This document shows, piece by piece, positions 7,763 through 16,540 of a DNA stretch of 64,000 nt; within the stretch, counting starts at the first letter, position 1; each line of letters begins with the position of its first letter. The notes under the pieces are model-generated. The model was not told where the DNA came from, made no database searches, and saw nothing but the letters and a program-made list of their open reading frames with translations. This DNA comes from JANLVI01 sp031363915 (GTDB lineage Bacteria; Vulcanimicrobiota; Vulcanimicrobiia; Vulcanimicrobiales; Vulcanimicrobiaceae), in NCBI GenBank assembly GCA_031363915.1, contig JANLVI010000007.1, positions 273,075 through 337,074 of the forward strand, written 5' to 3'. The position numbers and the translations under genes were made by a program.

Positions 7763-8587
7763 GTGAGTTCGTCCCATCACGTGGAAGAAGAACGCTGGGA
7801 TCGCCAAAAAGCACGCGATGCGTTTACGCGCTTTGCGTATATTCGGCTCGACCCAAAAGAAGACGCCGGCCCCAATCACCTCGGTGATTCGGAGTACGAA
7901 CGCCTCCGCAACGACCTGACGGTCGCGCATCTCAACTTGGTGCGCTATCTTGCGGTGAAATTTGCCAATCGCGGCGAGGCGCTCGACGATTTGATCCAGG
8001 TTGGCACGGTGGGCTTGCTCAAGGCGATCGACCGTTTCGATCTCGAACGCGGCGTCGAATTCACGACGTATGCGACGCCGACGATCGTCGGCGAGATCAA
8101 ACGCTACTTTCGCGACAAAGGCTGGGCGGTTAAGGTCCCGCGCCGGTTGCAAGAACTCAACCTCGCCGTCAACCGCGCGATCGAGAAGCTTACCGTCAAA
8201 CTCGGCCATTCGCCGACGGTCGCCGAACTCGCATCGCACTTGGGTGCAAGCGAAGAAGATGTCCTCGAAGCGCAAGAACTCGGCCAGGCCTATAACTTGC
8301 TCTCGCTCGATACCGAGCTCAACGGCGAAGGCGACAAGAAGTCGCAAACGCTGGCGGACTACGTTGGCCAAAACGATGCCGGCCTCGAGTTGCTCGAAGA
8401 CCGCGCGAATCTCGAGAAGGCCTTCGAAGTGCTCACCGGCCGCGAACGCGTGATCCTGTACTTACGCTTCTACGAATCGGTCTCGCAAACCGAGATCGCC
8501 AAGCGCCTCAACGTCTCGCAAATGCACGTCTCGCGCCTTCAGCAAAAGGCGCTCGAAAAACTCAAGAACGTCCTACGAGAAAAATAA
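7763..8587 (+). CDS. sigB: RNA polymerase sigma factor of the SigB/SigF/SigG family
   Basis: The 274-residue protein has sigma-70 region 2 (about residues 50-125: AVKFANRGEALDDLIQVG, then GLLKAIDRFD and FTTYATPTIVGEIKRYFRDK), region 3 (around LAVNRAIEKLTVKLGHSPTV) and region 4 with a helix-turn-helix (VSQTEIAKRLNVSQMHVSRLQ). GEIKRYFRDKGWAVKVPRRLQEL is typical of the stress/sporulation B/F/G branch rather than the vegetative sigma. The GTG start gives the only complete region 1.2/2 start. It is co-encoded with its antagonist and anti-sigma factor, so control is by partner switching. Candidate target promoters are at 6179-6203 and 19261-19285. Confidence 0.93.
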   Translation: MSSSHHVEEERWDRQKARDAFTRFAYIRLDPKEDAGPNHLGDSEYERLRNDLTVAHLNLVRYLAVKFANRGEALDDLIQVGTVGLLKAIDRFDLERGVEFTTYATPTIVGEIKRYFRDKGWAVKVPRRLQELNLAVNRAIEKLTVKLGHSPTVAELASHLGASEEDVLEAQELGQAYNLLSLDTELNGEGDKKSQTLADYVGQNDAGLELLEDRANLEKAFEVLTGRERVILYLRFYESVSQTEIAKRLNVSQMHVSRLQQKALEKLKNVLREK

Positions 8588-8591
8588 CAGC

Positions 8592-9371
8592 CTACCGGAC
8601 GGGCGCAATCGCCCATAAACCGTCGGGCTGGTTCGTGGTGAACTGGTTGAGCGGGAATAGCGACGTGATGCGCGGGACGAAGCCGATTCGGATTGCCGTC
8701 GCATCGATCCGATCGACGCGGCGCAGCGCCTCGCGTAGCGATCGCTTCGTAAAGAACTGGACGTGGATAGGGGGGATCCAGGCGGGATCGGTCGCGGTCC
8801 GCACCCCGCGCGAGCCCCAGTTGGGAACCGTTACGTAAATGATACCGCGGGATGCCGTGCGGTCCGCAAGGGAGGTAAGCGTCTCGATCGGTTTGGCGGT
8901 ATGCTCCAGAAATTCGATCGCCGTAACCGCATCGAACGGGCCGCGCGGCGCCCCGTCTGCCGCGCTCGATTCAAACCTTACAGATCCCCCGAAAGAGGCG
9001 CGCGCTACCGCAAGCGCCGAGTTGGACACATCGCAGCCGACAGCGGTCCAGCCGCGTTTGCTGGCCTCGTAGGCAAAGCGCCCCGTTCCGCAGGCAATAT
9101 CGAGCAGTCGACCCGCTGTCTTGACCGCGACGTGCGCGAAGAATGGCTCGTGGGTCTGCTCGAGTGTGGCTCCGTTCAATACGGCCGCGCGGGTCGATTC
9201 GACGAGCGTCTCGTTATAGATGCCGAACCGATAGAGGTCGTCGTAGGGCACGGCCTCCGTGTTTTCTGCAAAGCGGTGCGTGCAGCGCGCACAGGCGTAG
9301 ATGGGCGTCTCCCCGAGTTGTGTCTCGCGGGCGCTCGCATGCGCGGCGCAAATGGGGCACGTTTTCAGCAT
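8592..9371 (-). CDS. Class I SAM-dependent methyltransferase with N-terminal zinc ribbon
   Basis: The 259-residue protein begins with a zinc-ribbon pair (CPIC at residues 4-7 and CARC near 27). A class I methyltransferase domain follows: motif I LLDIACGTGRFAYEA, the acidic end of strand 2 in VGCDVSNSA, and FDAVTAIEFLEHT. This layout is common in methyltransferases acting on sugars or lipid-linked glycans, but the substrate is unknown. The frame is open further upstream into alaS; I chose the ATG at 9371 because the zinc ribbon begins there and it avoids overlap with alaS. It converges with the sigma gene and diverges from alaS. Confidence 0.85.
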   Translation of the reverse strand: MLKTCPICAAHASARETQLGETPIYACARCTHRFAENTEAVPYDDLYRFGIYNETLVESTRAAVLNGATLEQTHEPFFAHVAVKTAGRLLDIACGTGRFAYEASKRGWTAVGCDVSNSALAVARASFGGSVRFESSAADGAPRGPFDAVTAIEFLEHTAKPIETLTSLADRTASRGIIYVTVPNWGSRGVRTATDPAWIPPIHVQFFTKRSLREALRRVDRIDATAIRIGFVPRITSLFPLNQFTTNQPDGLWAIAPVR

Positions 9372-9477
9372 CGTCCGACTATTGCCGCAGCCCTCGTGCA
9401 TCTCTTTCCCACGCTGCTCGGGCTCTGGCCGCGCGCGGGGATGAGCACAGCTACTCTTTCTTGAACCCGGTCCGGTC

Positions 9478-12087
9478 ATGAAATCCCAGGAACTTCGCGC
9501 TGCCTTCGTTGATTTTTTCGTTGCGAACGGCCATAAACACGTCCCCTCCGCGACTCTGATCCCCGATGCGATGTCCACGACGCTCTTTACGATCGCCGGG
9601 ATGGAGCAGTTCGTCCCGAGCTTTTTGGGCGAAGTGCCGCCGCCGGCGAAGCGCGTGGTGACGGTCCAACGCTGCCTGCGTGTCGCGGGCGCGAAGAGCG
9701 ACATCGAAAACGTCGGACGCACCGGGCGGCACGGCACGTTCCTCGAGATGCTGGGCAACTTCAGTTTCGGCGATTACTACAAGCGCGAGGCGATCGGGTA
9801 CGCTTGGGACTTCGTCACCACGGTGATGAAACTCGACCCGAATAAAATTTACGTCACGGTGCACACGACCGATGATGAAGCGGCGCGGATCTGGGAGAAC
9901 GAGATCTGCATTCCGTCGAGCCGCATCTCACGCTTCGATGAAGATAATTTCTGGACGATGGGGCCGACCGGTCCGTGCGGTCCGTGTTCGGAGATTTTCT
10001 ACGATACGGGTGAGGCAAACTCGGCTGGTCCGGGCGATACCGGGCCGAACCTTGGCAATCGCTACGTCGAGATTTGGAACGTCGTGTTCCAACAGTACAA
10101 CCGCGGTATCGACGGCAAGATGAGCGAGTTGCCGCGTAAGGCGATCGACACGGGCGCGGGCTTCGAACGCATGCTCGCCGTCGCCAACGGCAAGCTCAAC
10201 ATGTATGAAACCGATCTCTTTACGGACCTCATCGCCGCGCAGCCGTCGATCGGGTCGACTTCGCTGACGCTCGCCGATCGGATCGTGCGCCGCAACATCA
10301 TCGCCGACCACGCGCGTGCGGTAACGTTTCTGGTTGCCGACGGTGTGTATCCCTCGAACAACGATCGCGGCTACGTGCTGCGGTTTCTGATTCGGCGCGC
10401 AATCCGCAACGGACGACTACTCGGCTATCCCAAAGAGTTCATGCCGCAGATGGCGGCGGCCGTCGTCGACTCGCTGGAACCAGGATACCCGATGCTGCGC
10501 GGCCGCTTGAACGACGTGCAACAAACGCTGCGCACCGAAGAAGCAAGTTTCGTGAAAACGCTCGATCGCGGCTCGGAGATGCTGCAGCATCTCATCGACG
10601 AGGCCGTCATCGATTGCACGATGCTGCTCTCGGGTGAAGACGTATTCACGCTGCACGACACGTTCGGGTTCCCAGCCGAACTCACGCGCGAGATCGCGGG
10701 CGAAAAGGGTGTCGCCCTCGACACGAGTGCGTTCGAAGCGCACATGGACGAGCAACGCCAGCGCGCGCGTGCCGATGCGCGTTCGAAGCGCGGCGTCATT
10801 GCGGTCGTGGAACTGCCCGCTACGAAGAGCGTGTTCGAAGGTTATTCCGGGCTGGAAGCGCGCGGAAGCGTGATGGCGATTCTCGTGAACGGCGCGCCGG
10901 TCTACGAGCTTGCGGCCGGGGCGGAAGCCCAGCTCGTCCTCGATCGCACGTCGTTTTACGCTGAAAAAGGTGGTCAAATCGGCGATCACGGCACGATTGC
11001 GACGAGCGAGGGCATTTTCGAGGTGACCGACACGCAATTCGTCGGCGAATCGATCGCGCATCACGGTCGTATGCAGAGCGGTTCGCTTGGCGTCGGCGAC
11101 GCGGTTCAGACGAATGTCGATCCTCAGTGGCGCGAAGAGATTCGCCGACACCATACCTCTGCGCATCTCTTGCAGCGCGCGCTCAAAGACGTGCTCGGTG
11201 ATGACGTGATGCAGGCCGGATCGTGGGTCGGCATCGATCGCATGCGATTTGATTTTCGCAGTCCCGGCGGCGCGCTCACACCCACGCAGCGTCGCGCCGT
11301 GACGCAAAAAGTTAACGCGATGATTCGCGAGGACCATCACCTCGAAACCGAAGAGTTGCCGATCGCCGAGGCCCAAGCCGGTGGCGCGATCTCGATGGCC
11401 GGTGAAAAATACGGCGACGTCGTGCGCGTGGTCAAAGCCGGACCGTCGGTCGAATTTTGTGGCGGAACGCACGCCCACTCGACGGGCGAACTCGGTCTCT
11501 TCGTCATCGTGAGCGAAGCCTCGATCGGCAGCGGCATCCGCCGCATCGAAGCGGTCGTCTCGAAGGCAGCGGAAGTGCTCGTCGAACGTCAGCAAGACAC
11601 GCTCGCCGAACTCTCCGAATCACTTTCGAGCAAGCCCGAAGAACTGGTCGAACGCGTCGCGCGTATTCAATCCGAGGTGCGTGACTTGCAGAAAGCGCTC
11701 GGCGACATCCGTGCACGCATGGCCTCAGCCGACGCTCAGACCTATGTCGAGGCGGCTGAAACGCTCGGCGGAAAATCGGTCGTCGCGACGATCGTGCGCG
11801 AAGCGTCGGCCGATGCGCTCAAGACGCTCGGGAATGCGATCCGTTCGCGCATGAAGAGCGGCGTGATCGCACTCGTCGGCGTCGACGGTCAGAATGCATC
11901 GATCCTCGTGAACGCAAGCGACGATCTCGTCAAAGCAGGCGTGCACAGCGGAAACCTGGTGAAACTCGCGGCGCCGCTCGTCGGCGGAAAAGGCGGTGGA
12001 GCACCCGCACAGGCGCAAGGCGGCGGTAAAGACGCCGCGGGCGCGGATGCGGCGCTCGCCGCAATTCGGGAAGCGCTAAGCGCGTGA
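9478..12087 (+). CDS. alaS: Alanine--tRNA ligase
   Basis: This class II synthetase charges tRNA-Ala and edits Ser/Gly mischarges. The 869-residue protein has the aminoacylation core from LRAAFVDFFVANGHKHVPSA through GNFSFGDYYK, class II motif 3 in the VTFLVADGVYPSNNDRGYVLR region, and the editing domain zinc ligands in HHTSAH (about 558-563) and CGGTHAHSTGE (Cys near 661). The C-terminal C-Ala part is a coiled coil plus a glycine-rich end (VGGKGGGAPAQAQGGG). Length is normal. The stop overlaps the next gene by four bases. Confidence 0.97.
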   Translation: MKSQELRAAFVDFFVANGHKHVPSATLIPDAMSTTLFTIAGMEQFVPSFLGEVPPPAKRVVTVQRCLRVAGAKSDIENVGRTGRHGTFLEMLGNFSFGDYYKREAIGYAWDFVTTVMKLDPNKIYVTVHTTDDEAARIWENEICIPSSRISRFDEDNFWTMGPTGPCGPCSEIFYDTGEANSAGPGDTGPNLGNRYVEIWNVVFQQYNRGIDGKMSELPRKAIDTGAGFERMLAVANGKLNMYETDLFTDLIAAQPSIGSTSLTLADRIVRRNIIADHARAVTFLVADGVYPSNNDRGYVLRFLIRRAIRNGRLLGYPKEFMPQMAAAVVDSLEPGYPMLRGRLNDVQQTLRTEEASFVKTLDRGSEMLQHLIDEAVIDCTMLLSGEDVFTLHDTFGFPAELTREIAGEKGVALDTSAFEAHMDEQRQRARADARSKRGVIAVVELPATKSVFEGYSGLEARGSVMAILVNGAPVYELAAGAEAQLVLDRTSFYAEKGGQIGDHGTIATSEGIFEVTDTQFVGESIAHHGRMQSGSLGVGDAVQTNVDPQWREEIRRHHTSAHLLQRALKDVLGDDVMQAGSWVGIDRMRFDFRSPGGALTPTQRRAVTQKVNAMIREDHHLETEELPIAEAQAGGAISMAGEKYGDVVRVVKAGPSVEFCGGTHAHSTGELGLFVIVSEASIGSGIRRIEAVVSKAAEVLVERQQDTLAELSESLSSKPEELVERVARIQSEVRDLQKALGDIRARMASADAQTYVEAAETLGGKSVVATIVREASADALKTLGNAIRSRMKSGVIALVGVDGQNASILVNASDDLVKAGVHSGNLVKLAAPLVGGKGGGAPAQAQGGGKDAAGADAALAAIREALSA

Positions 12088-12794
12088 GACGCGCGCTCGC
12101 TCTTGCGGGCTTGCTGCTACTTGCGGCACCCGCTGCCGCTACGCTGCCGGCCGCGAGCGTCCCGTCGCTGCCGCCCTCGGCCGTGCTGGCGAAATATGCT
12201 GCGGCGCTTGCCGCGGCAAAAGAACCCGAGGCGTTTTCGTTCGAGTACGCGCTCGACCAGAGCGGCGTGCACAATCTTTCATCGCAGCACCGCGTGTACC
12301 GGAGCGGTTCGACGGAACGCGATGAGACGATCGCGATCAACGGCCAGCAGACGCGCCGGCCGGAAGTGCGCATTTTTCGCAACCGGCCCAATCGCTACGC
12401 GCTCGCCAAACTCGCACCGCGGGAAGATACGTACATCTTCATACCGACGGGGACGATCGTCTCCGGTAAGCATCGCGACTACGCGTTTCGGCTCTCGCCG
12501 TACAAGCCGCAGAGTTTCCGTATAGATCGCGTCATCGTTGACGGCGTTACGTTCCTCCCGCGGAGTATCACGTACACCATGCACGCCGGTGCGAACGTCG
12601 GCACGGGCACGATCGTGTTTGGAAAGTCCGATAAATATTGGCTGGTCGGCTCGGCGACGGCGAGCGTCGGCGACTCGCGCGAGAAGATCGTGTGGTCGAG
12701 TTACCGCGTCATCGGCGTGATGCCGCGCGAGACGTTTGCCGAGCCCGAGCCCGTTCCGTCGGTCGTGGTCCCGCTCGTACCGGGCGGGCGGTAG
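12084..12794 (+). CDS. Secreted protein of unknown function
   Basis: The 236-residue protein has a clear signal peptide (about residues 1-19, LLLLAAPAAA). The mature part is predicted mostly beta, and begins with a helix containing AVLAKYAAALAAAKEPEAFSF. A segment such as RIFRNRPNRYALAKLA could suggest an outer-membrane-associated lipid-binding fold, but I do not recognise a family. It starts at GTG overlapping the alaS stop. Its layout (short helix, EYxLDQSG strand, charged beta region) vaguely resembles the two related secreted proteins at 61.4-63.4 kb, without clear homology. Confidence 0.75.
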   Translation: MRRALALAGLLLLAAPAAATLPAASVPSLPPSAVLAKYAAALAAAKEPEAFSFEYALDQSGVHNLSSQHRVYRSGSTERDETIAINGQQTRRPEVRIFRNRPNRYALAKLAPREDTYIFIPTGTIVSGKHRDYAFRLSPYKPQSFRIDRVIVDGVTFLPRSITYTMHAGANVGTGTIVFGKSDKYWLVGSATASVGDSREKIVWSSYRVIGVMPRETFAEPEPVPSVVVPLVPGGR

Positions 12795-12802
12795 CGGGCC
12801 TG

Positions 12803-13441
12803 CTAGAGCGCCTGGCCACCGATTTTGGCGTGCAAACCGGCGAGATGATCGCCGGTCGATTCGTTTAGGAGCGTCCACGTGGAGCCGACGACCTCGAACG
12901 TGGCGTAGGCCGCGTTCTCGACGTTGACCTTCCACAAATCGGCGATCGGCCGATTCGCACCGCAGAGAATCGCCATGCGCACGACGGCGTCGTGCGAACA
13001 GACGAGCGTCGGGACCGCCGGCCGCAGCGCGGCGGCAAATTCGAGCCAGCGTTTGCGCACGTCGGCAAGCGTCTCGCCCCCGTCCCCGATAAACACGACG
13101 TTTTCGGGATCTTCTTTCCACATGCGCATCCGCTCGCCGTCGTTCGCGCGAATTTCTTCGCGGTAGCGGCCTTCCCATGATCCGTGCCCGATCTCGATGA
13201 TGCGCGGATCGGTTTCGAGTTCGAGATCCAGACGCGAGGCGGTGAACTGCGCGGTCGCCATGCAGCGCAGCAGCGGACTCGAAACGATCCGTCCGACCTG
13301 CATCTCCGGCCTCGCAAAAGCATTCGCAAGCGCCATTCCTTGGCGCACGCCGAGCGCACTGAGCGCGGACTCGCGGCGCCCCTGGTAGCGCCCCGCCATA
13401 TTCCACGTGGTCTCGCCGTGGCGCGCTACGTGCACGCGCAC
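12803..13441 (-). CDS. Histidine phosphatase family protein (phosphoglycerate-mutase-like)
   Basis: The catalytic RHGE motif is in VHVARHGETTWNMAGRYQGR at the N-terminus (His8). The second-half histidine is in LVCSHDAVVRMAI, and the proton donor region is IEIGHGSWEGRYREEI. The 212-residue length fits small phosphatases such as GpmB/CobC or phosphoserine phosphatase type 2. Its GTG start shares one base with the stop of serA, so the two form one operon. That context makes a metal-independent phosphoserine phosphatase role (SerB substitute) plausible, because no SerB is nearby. That role is inference only. Confidence 0.9.
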   Translation of the reverse strand: MRVHVARHGETTWNMAGRYQGRRESALSALGVRQGMALANAFARPEMQVGRIVSSPLLRCMATAQFTASRLDLELETDPRIIEIGHGSWEGRYREEIRANDGERMRMWKEDPENVVFIGDGGETLADVRKRWLEFAAALRPAVPTLVCSHDAVVRMAILCGANRPIADLWKVNVENAAYATFEVVGSTWTLLNESTGDHLAGLHAKIGGQAL

Positions 13442-15045
13442 TAGAGTGCGAGCATTTTCACCGATGCCACGCCGGGGATCGCGCGGAGCGCTTCGAGTGA
13501 GATTTCTTCGGCGGGCCGGTCGACGGAGAGCACCATGATCGCATCGCCGCCGATCATATTCCGCGAGACTTGCATCGTCGAGATATTGACGTTCGCCGCA
13601 CCTAAGATGGTGCCGACATTGCCGATCATGCCGGGAACGTCCGCATGACGCGTCATGATCAGCGTACCGACCGGGATCGCGTCGATTTCGTAGCCATCGA
13701 TGTCAGTGATGCGGGGCATCCCGTTGACGCTTATGCCGGTAATGGTGGTGCGGTCGCCGGCTAGGCGTAAGGTGCTCGCGTACGCGCCGCTTTGCGCTTC
13801 GCCGCGGACCTCGACGCGCACGCCGAGCTCGCGCGCGATCGCATCGGCGTTGACCACACTTACGCGACGATCGGTCGTCGTCTGCAAGAGTCCAGAGAGA
13901 AACGCGGTGACCAGCGGCGCCGGCGGAACTTCGGCAAGCGCGCCCTGCAGCACGAGCGAGAACGTCGGCATCTTGTCGCCGCGCGTGTACTGCGGGAAGA
14001 AGCGCCCGATACGATATGCCACATCGAGGAATGGTTTGACGAGATCGGCTTCGGGGCCGTCGGGGACCGGCGCGTTGACGACGCCGAGTGCCGGCGCGCC
14101 GAAGAGGACGGCGGCGACATCGGTCGCCAGCTCCGTTGCGATTCGCGCGAGGGCTTCGCGCGTCGAACCGCCGAGATGGGGCGTTGCGTAGACCTTCGGA
14201 TGATGGTGCAGCTGCGCGCCCGTGCCGCCGACCGGCGGCGGCTCTTCGGCGACGACGTCGATCGCTGCACCTTTGATCGTGCCCGCATCGAGCGCGGCGA
14301 GGAGATCGGCTTCGACGATCACTCCGCCGCGCGCGCAATTTACGATGTATGCCGAAGGCTTCATCTGCGCGAGTTTCGCCGCATCGATCATGCCGCGCGT
14401 TGCTTGGGTGAGCGGCACGTGCAAGGTGACGAGGTCGGCTGAGCCGAGCAATGCATCGAGCGAGACGAGTTTTGCATCGAAGGCATCGGCGCGGGCGGAA
14501 CTGATGTACGGGTCGTGCGTGAGGATTTTCATCCCGAACGCTTTTGCGCGTACGGCGATACTGCCACCGATTCGACCGAGCCCGACGATCCCGAGTGTCT
14601 TACCCGCAAGTTCGAACCCGATGAACGGTTTGCGGTCCCAAATCGATGCGCGTAGCGAAGCGACCGCATCGGGCGTAAAGCGCGCGAGCGAGAGCATCAG
14701 CGCAAACGTTTGTTCCGTCGCGGCAAGCGTATTCGCTGCGGGCGTATTGAGGACGATGATTCCGGCTTCGGTCGCGGCATCGACGTCGATCGCATCGACG
14801 CCGACCCCGGCTCGCGCAACGACGGTGAGGCTAGGACCGGCGGCGAGCAACTCGCGATCGACTTTCGTCTCGGAGCGCACGATGAGTCCGTCGGCCCCCG
14901 CAAGCGCAGCCATCAGCTCCGCGCGCGATTTTCCGACGAGCGAATCGACCGTGATTCCGTTATCCCGGAGCACGGCTAGGCCCGATTCGGCGAAGGCTTC
15001 GGCGATGACGACGCGACGTGGTCGGGAAAGGCTGGTCTGAGTCAC
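13441..15045 (-). CDS. serA: D-3-phosphoglycerate dehydrogenase
   Basis: SerA oxidises 3-phosphoglycerate to 3-phosphohydroxypyruvate, the first step of serine synthesis. The long type I form is seen: substrate domain, NAD-binding domain with GIVGLGRIGGSIAVRAKAFG, catalytic Arg in VNCARGGV and His in ATPHLGGSTREA, an intervening ASB domain, and a C-terminal ACT domain (LIMTRHADVPGMIGNVGTIL) that normally senses serine. I chose GTG 15045, giving 534 residues, because it places residues TQTSLSRPRRVVIAEAF at the N-terminus and avoids the divergent membrane gene; GTG 15060 is possible. It forms an operon with the histidine phosphatase. Confidence 0.95.
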   Translation of the reverse strand: MTQTSLSRPRRVVIAEAFAESGLAVLRDNGITVDSLVGKSRAELMAALAGADGLIVRSETKVDRELLAAGPSLTVVARAGVGVDAIDVDAATEAGIIVLNTPAANTLAATEQTFALMLSLARFTPDAVASLRASIWDRKPFIGFELAGKTLGIVGLGRIGGSIAVRAKAFGMKILTHDPYISSARADAFDAKLVSLDALLGSADLVTLHVPLTQATRGMIDAAKLAQMKPSAYIVNCARGGVIVEADLLAALDAGTIKGAAIDVVAEEPPPVGGTGAQLHHHPKVYATPHLGGSTREALARIATELATDVAAVLFGAPALGVVNAPVPDGPEADLVKPFLDVAYRIGRFFPQYTRGDKMPTFSLVLQGALAEVPPAPLVTAFLSGLLQTTTDRRVSVVNADAIARELGVRVEVRGEAQSGAYASTLRLAGDRTTITGISVNGMPRITDIDGYEIDAIPVGTLIMTRHADVPGMIGNVGTILGAANVNISTMQVSRNMIGGDAIMVLSVDRPAEEISLEALRAIPGVASVKMLAL

Positions 15046-15064
15046 GGAGCGTAGTTGCACGCCG

Positions 15065-16540
15065 TTGGTTTCTCGCCTTCGTTTCACTGGATCGGCGTGT
15101 GCCGCGACGATTCTTCCGTTCGCAACGTACCTGGTCTCGCTGCGTCCGGGCGTCGGCTACTGGGACACGGGCGAAATGCAGACGGTTCCGTACATCCTGG
15201 GCATCGCGCATCCGACCGGTTTTCCCGGGTACACGCTCCTTGGCTGGCTGTATTCCCACGTCGTCCCGATCGGCTCCGTCGCATGGCGGATGAACCTGCT
15301 CTCGGCCCTTTTCACGACTGCGACGTGTTGGTTCATTTACCGCATCATCGTCGAACGCGAGATCGAGCCGGAGTTTGCCGCCGGTTCGGCGCTGATCTTC
15401 GCGTTTACCAAGATCGCGTGGGAACACGCAACGCGTGCGGACGTCCATCCGGTCGAACTCGCCTTCGGTACCGCCGCACTCTATACGCTGTTGCGCTGGG
15501 AGCGCACGCTCTCCACACGTGACTTAGCGTGGTCGGCATTTGCGTACGCCGCGGCGATGTGCGTCCACAGCGCCGCAGTATTGTTGCTGCCGGGTCTCTT
15601 CATCCTTGCGCTCGGTAAGATCGAGTTCGTCCGCGCCCGGGGATGGCTTGCAATCGCCGCGGCGCTGTTCTGCATCCCGCTCGTCTACGCATACTTGCCG
15701 GTCCGCAGCGCGATCGTCAGCGCCGAACATCGCGATCCAACAGTGGCGCTCGGAATACCGCTGGGACGTCCGTTTTGGGACTACGATCATCCCTCATCGC
15801 TTGCAGGTCTGCGCACCCAGCTGACCGGGAGCGATTTCGAAGCGCATCTCGCACTACGGACGCTGCTCGCGCCGCGCGTGCTCGCGACGATCCCACAGCG
15901 CTTCGGTCCGAGTCTCGTGCGCGATCTTCCAAACGCACTTCTCTTTCTCGCGCTTATCGGATTCATCGTCGTCTTTCGCGCGCCGTACGTCGGCGGCGGC
16001 CTACTCCTCTTTGGCGGAATTCCGGTGCTCTTCGTGCTCGCCTACCCGGCAGAATCGGATATCGAACGCTATTTTCTACCGGCATACGTCAGCATCGCCG
16101 TTGCGATCGGGAGCGGCTCGTCCCGTCTTGCGCGCGCCGACGATCCGCGCGTCGCGCGCATCGGTTTCTCGTGTTTACTCGCGGCGTTTGGAATCATGGT
16201 TGCAAGCGATGTTATAACGCATCAAGACTTCTTCCAACAGCCGTACGATCGCGGCCCGGCGGCGTTCGTCGACCGTATCAAAGCGCATACGCCGCGCAAC
16301 GCGATCGTCGTCGTCGAATGGACGTATGCCACGACGCTCGCTTACGAAACTTACGTCGAACACGCACTCGACGACCGAATCGTCGTGACGGGCTTTTACG
16401 ATGACTATGCACGGCGTTTCGCCGGCTGGATGCAGACGCGTCCCGTCATCGTCGTGACGGAAGGGTCGCCGTATCTTGCGGGCATGAGACTCGTTCCGCA
16501 GGACGCCGCCGAACCCGCGATCTATCGAGTATTCCGATGA
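15065..16540 (+). CDS. DUF2723 polytopic membrane protein (glycosyltransferase-like)
   Basis: The 491-residue protein has about ten hydrophobic helices. The N-terminal motif YWDTGEMQTVPYILGIAHPTGFPGY matches the DUF2723 family, whose acidic DxGE-type residue sits in the first extracytoplasmic loop, as in GT-C lipid-linked-sugar transferases. The C-terminal part (AFVDRIKAHTPRNAIVVVEW) looks like the periplasmic domain seen in the family. The probable reaction is sugar transfer from a polyprenyl phosphate donor onto protein or glycan; the acceptor is unknown. It starts at TTG, 19 bases from the divergent serA, and overlaps the next membrane gene by four bases. Confidence 0.82.
   Translation: MVSRLRFTGSACAATILPFATYLVSLRPGVGYWDTGEMQTVPYILGIAHPTGFPGYTLLGWLYSHVVPIGSVAWRMNLLSALFTTATCWFIYRIIVEREIEPEFAAGSALIFAFTKIAWEHATRADVHPVELAFGTAALYTLLRWERTLSTRDLAWSAFAYAAAMCVHSAAVLLLPGLFILALGKIEFVRARGWLAIAAALFCIPLVYAYLPVRSAIVSAEHRDPTVALGIPLGRPFWDYDHPSSLAGLRTQLTGSDFEAHLALRTLLAPRVLATIPQRFGPSLVRDLPNALLFLALIGFIVVFRAPYVGGGLLLFGGIPVLFVLAYPAESDIERYFLPAYVSIAVAIGSGSSRLARADDPRVARIGFSCLLAAFGIMVASDVITHQDFFQQPYDRGPAAFVDRIKAHTPRNAIVVVEWTYATTLAYETYVEHALDDRIVVTGFYDDYARRFAGWMQTRPVIVVTEGSPYLAGMRLVPQDAAEPAIYRVFR

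Noticed and set aside
10417..11595. 392-codon open frame opposite alaS
   Set aside because: It lies entirely within alaS on the other strand and shows shadow-type composition.
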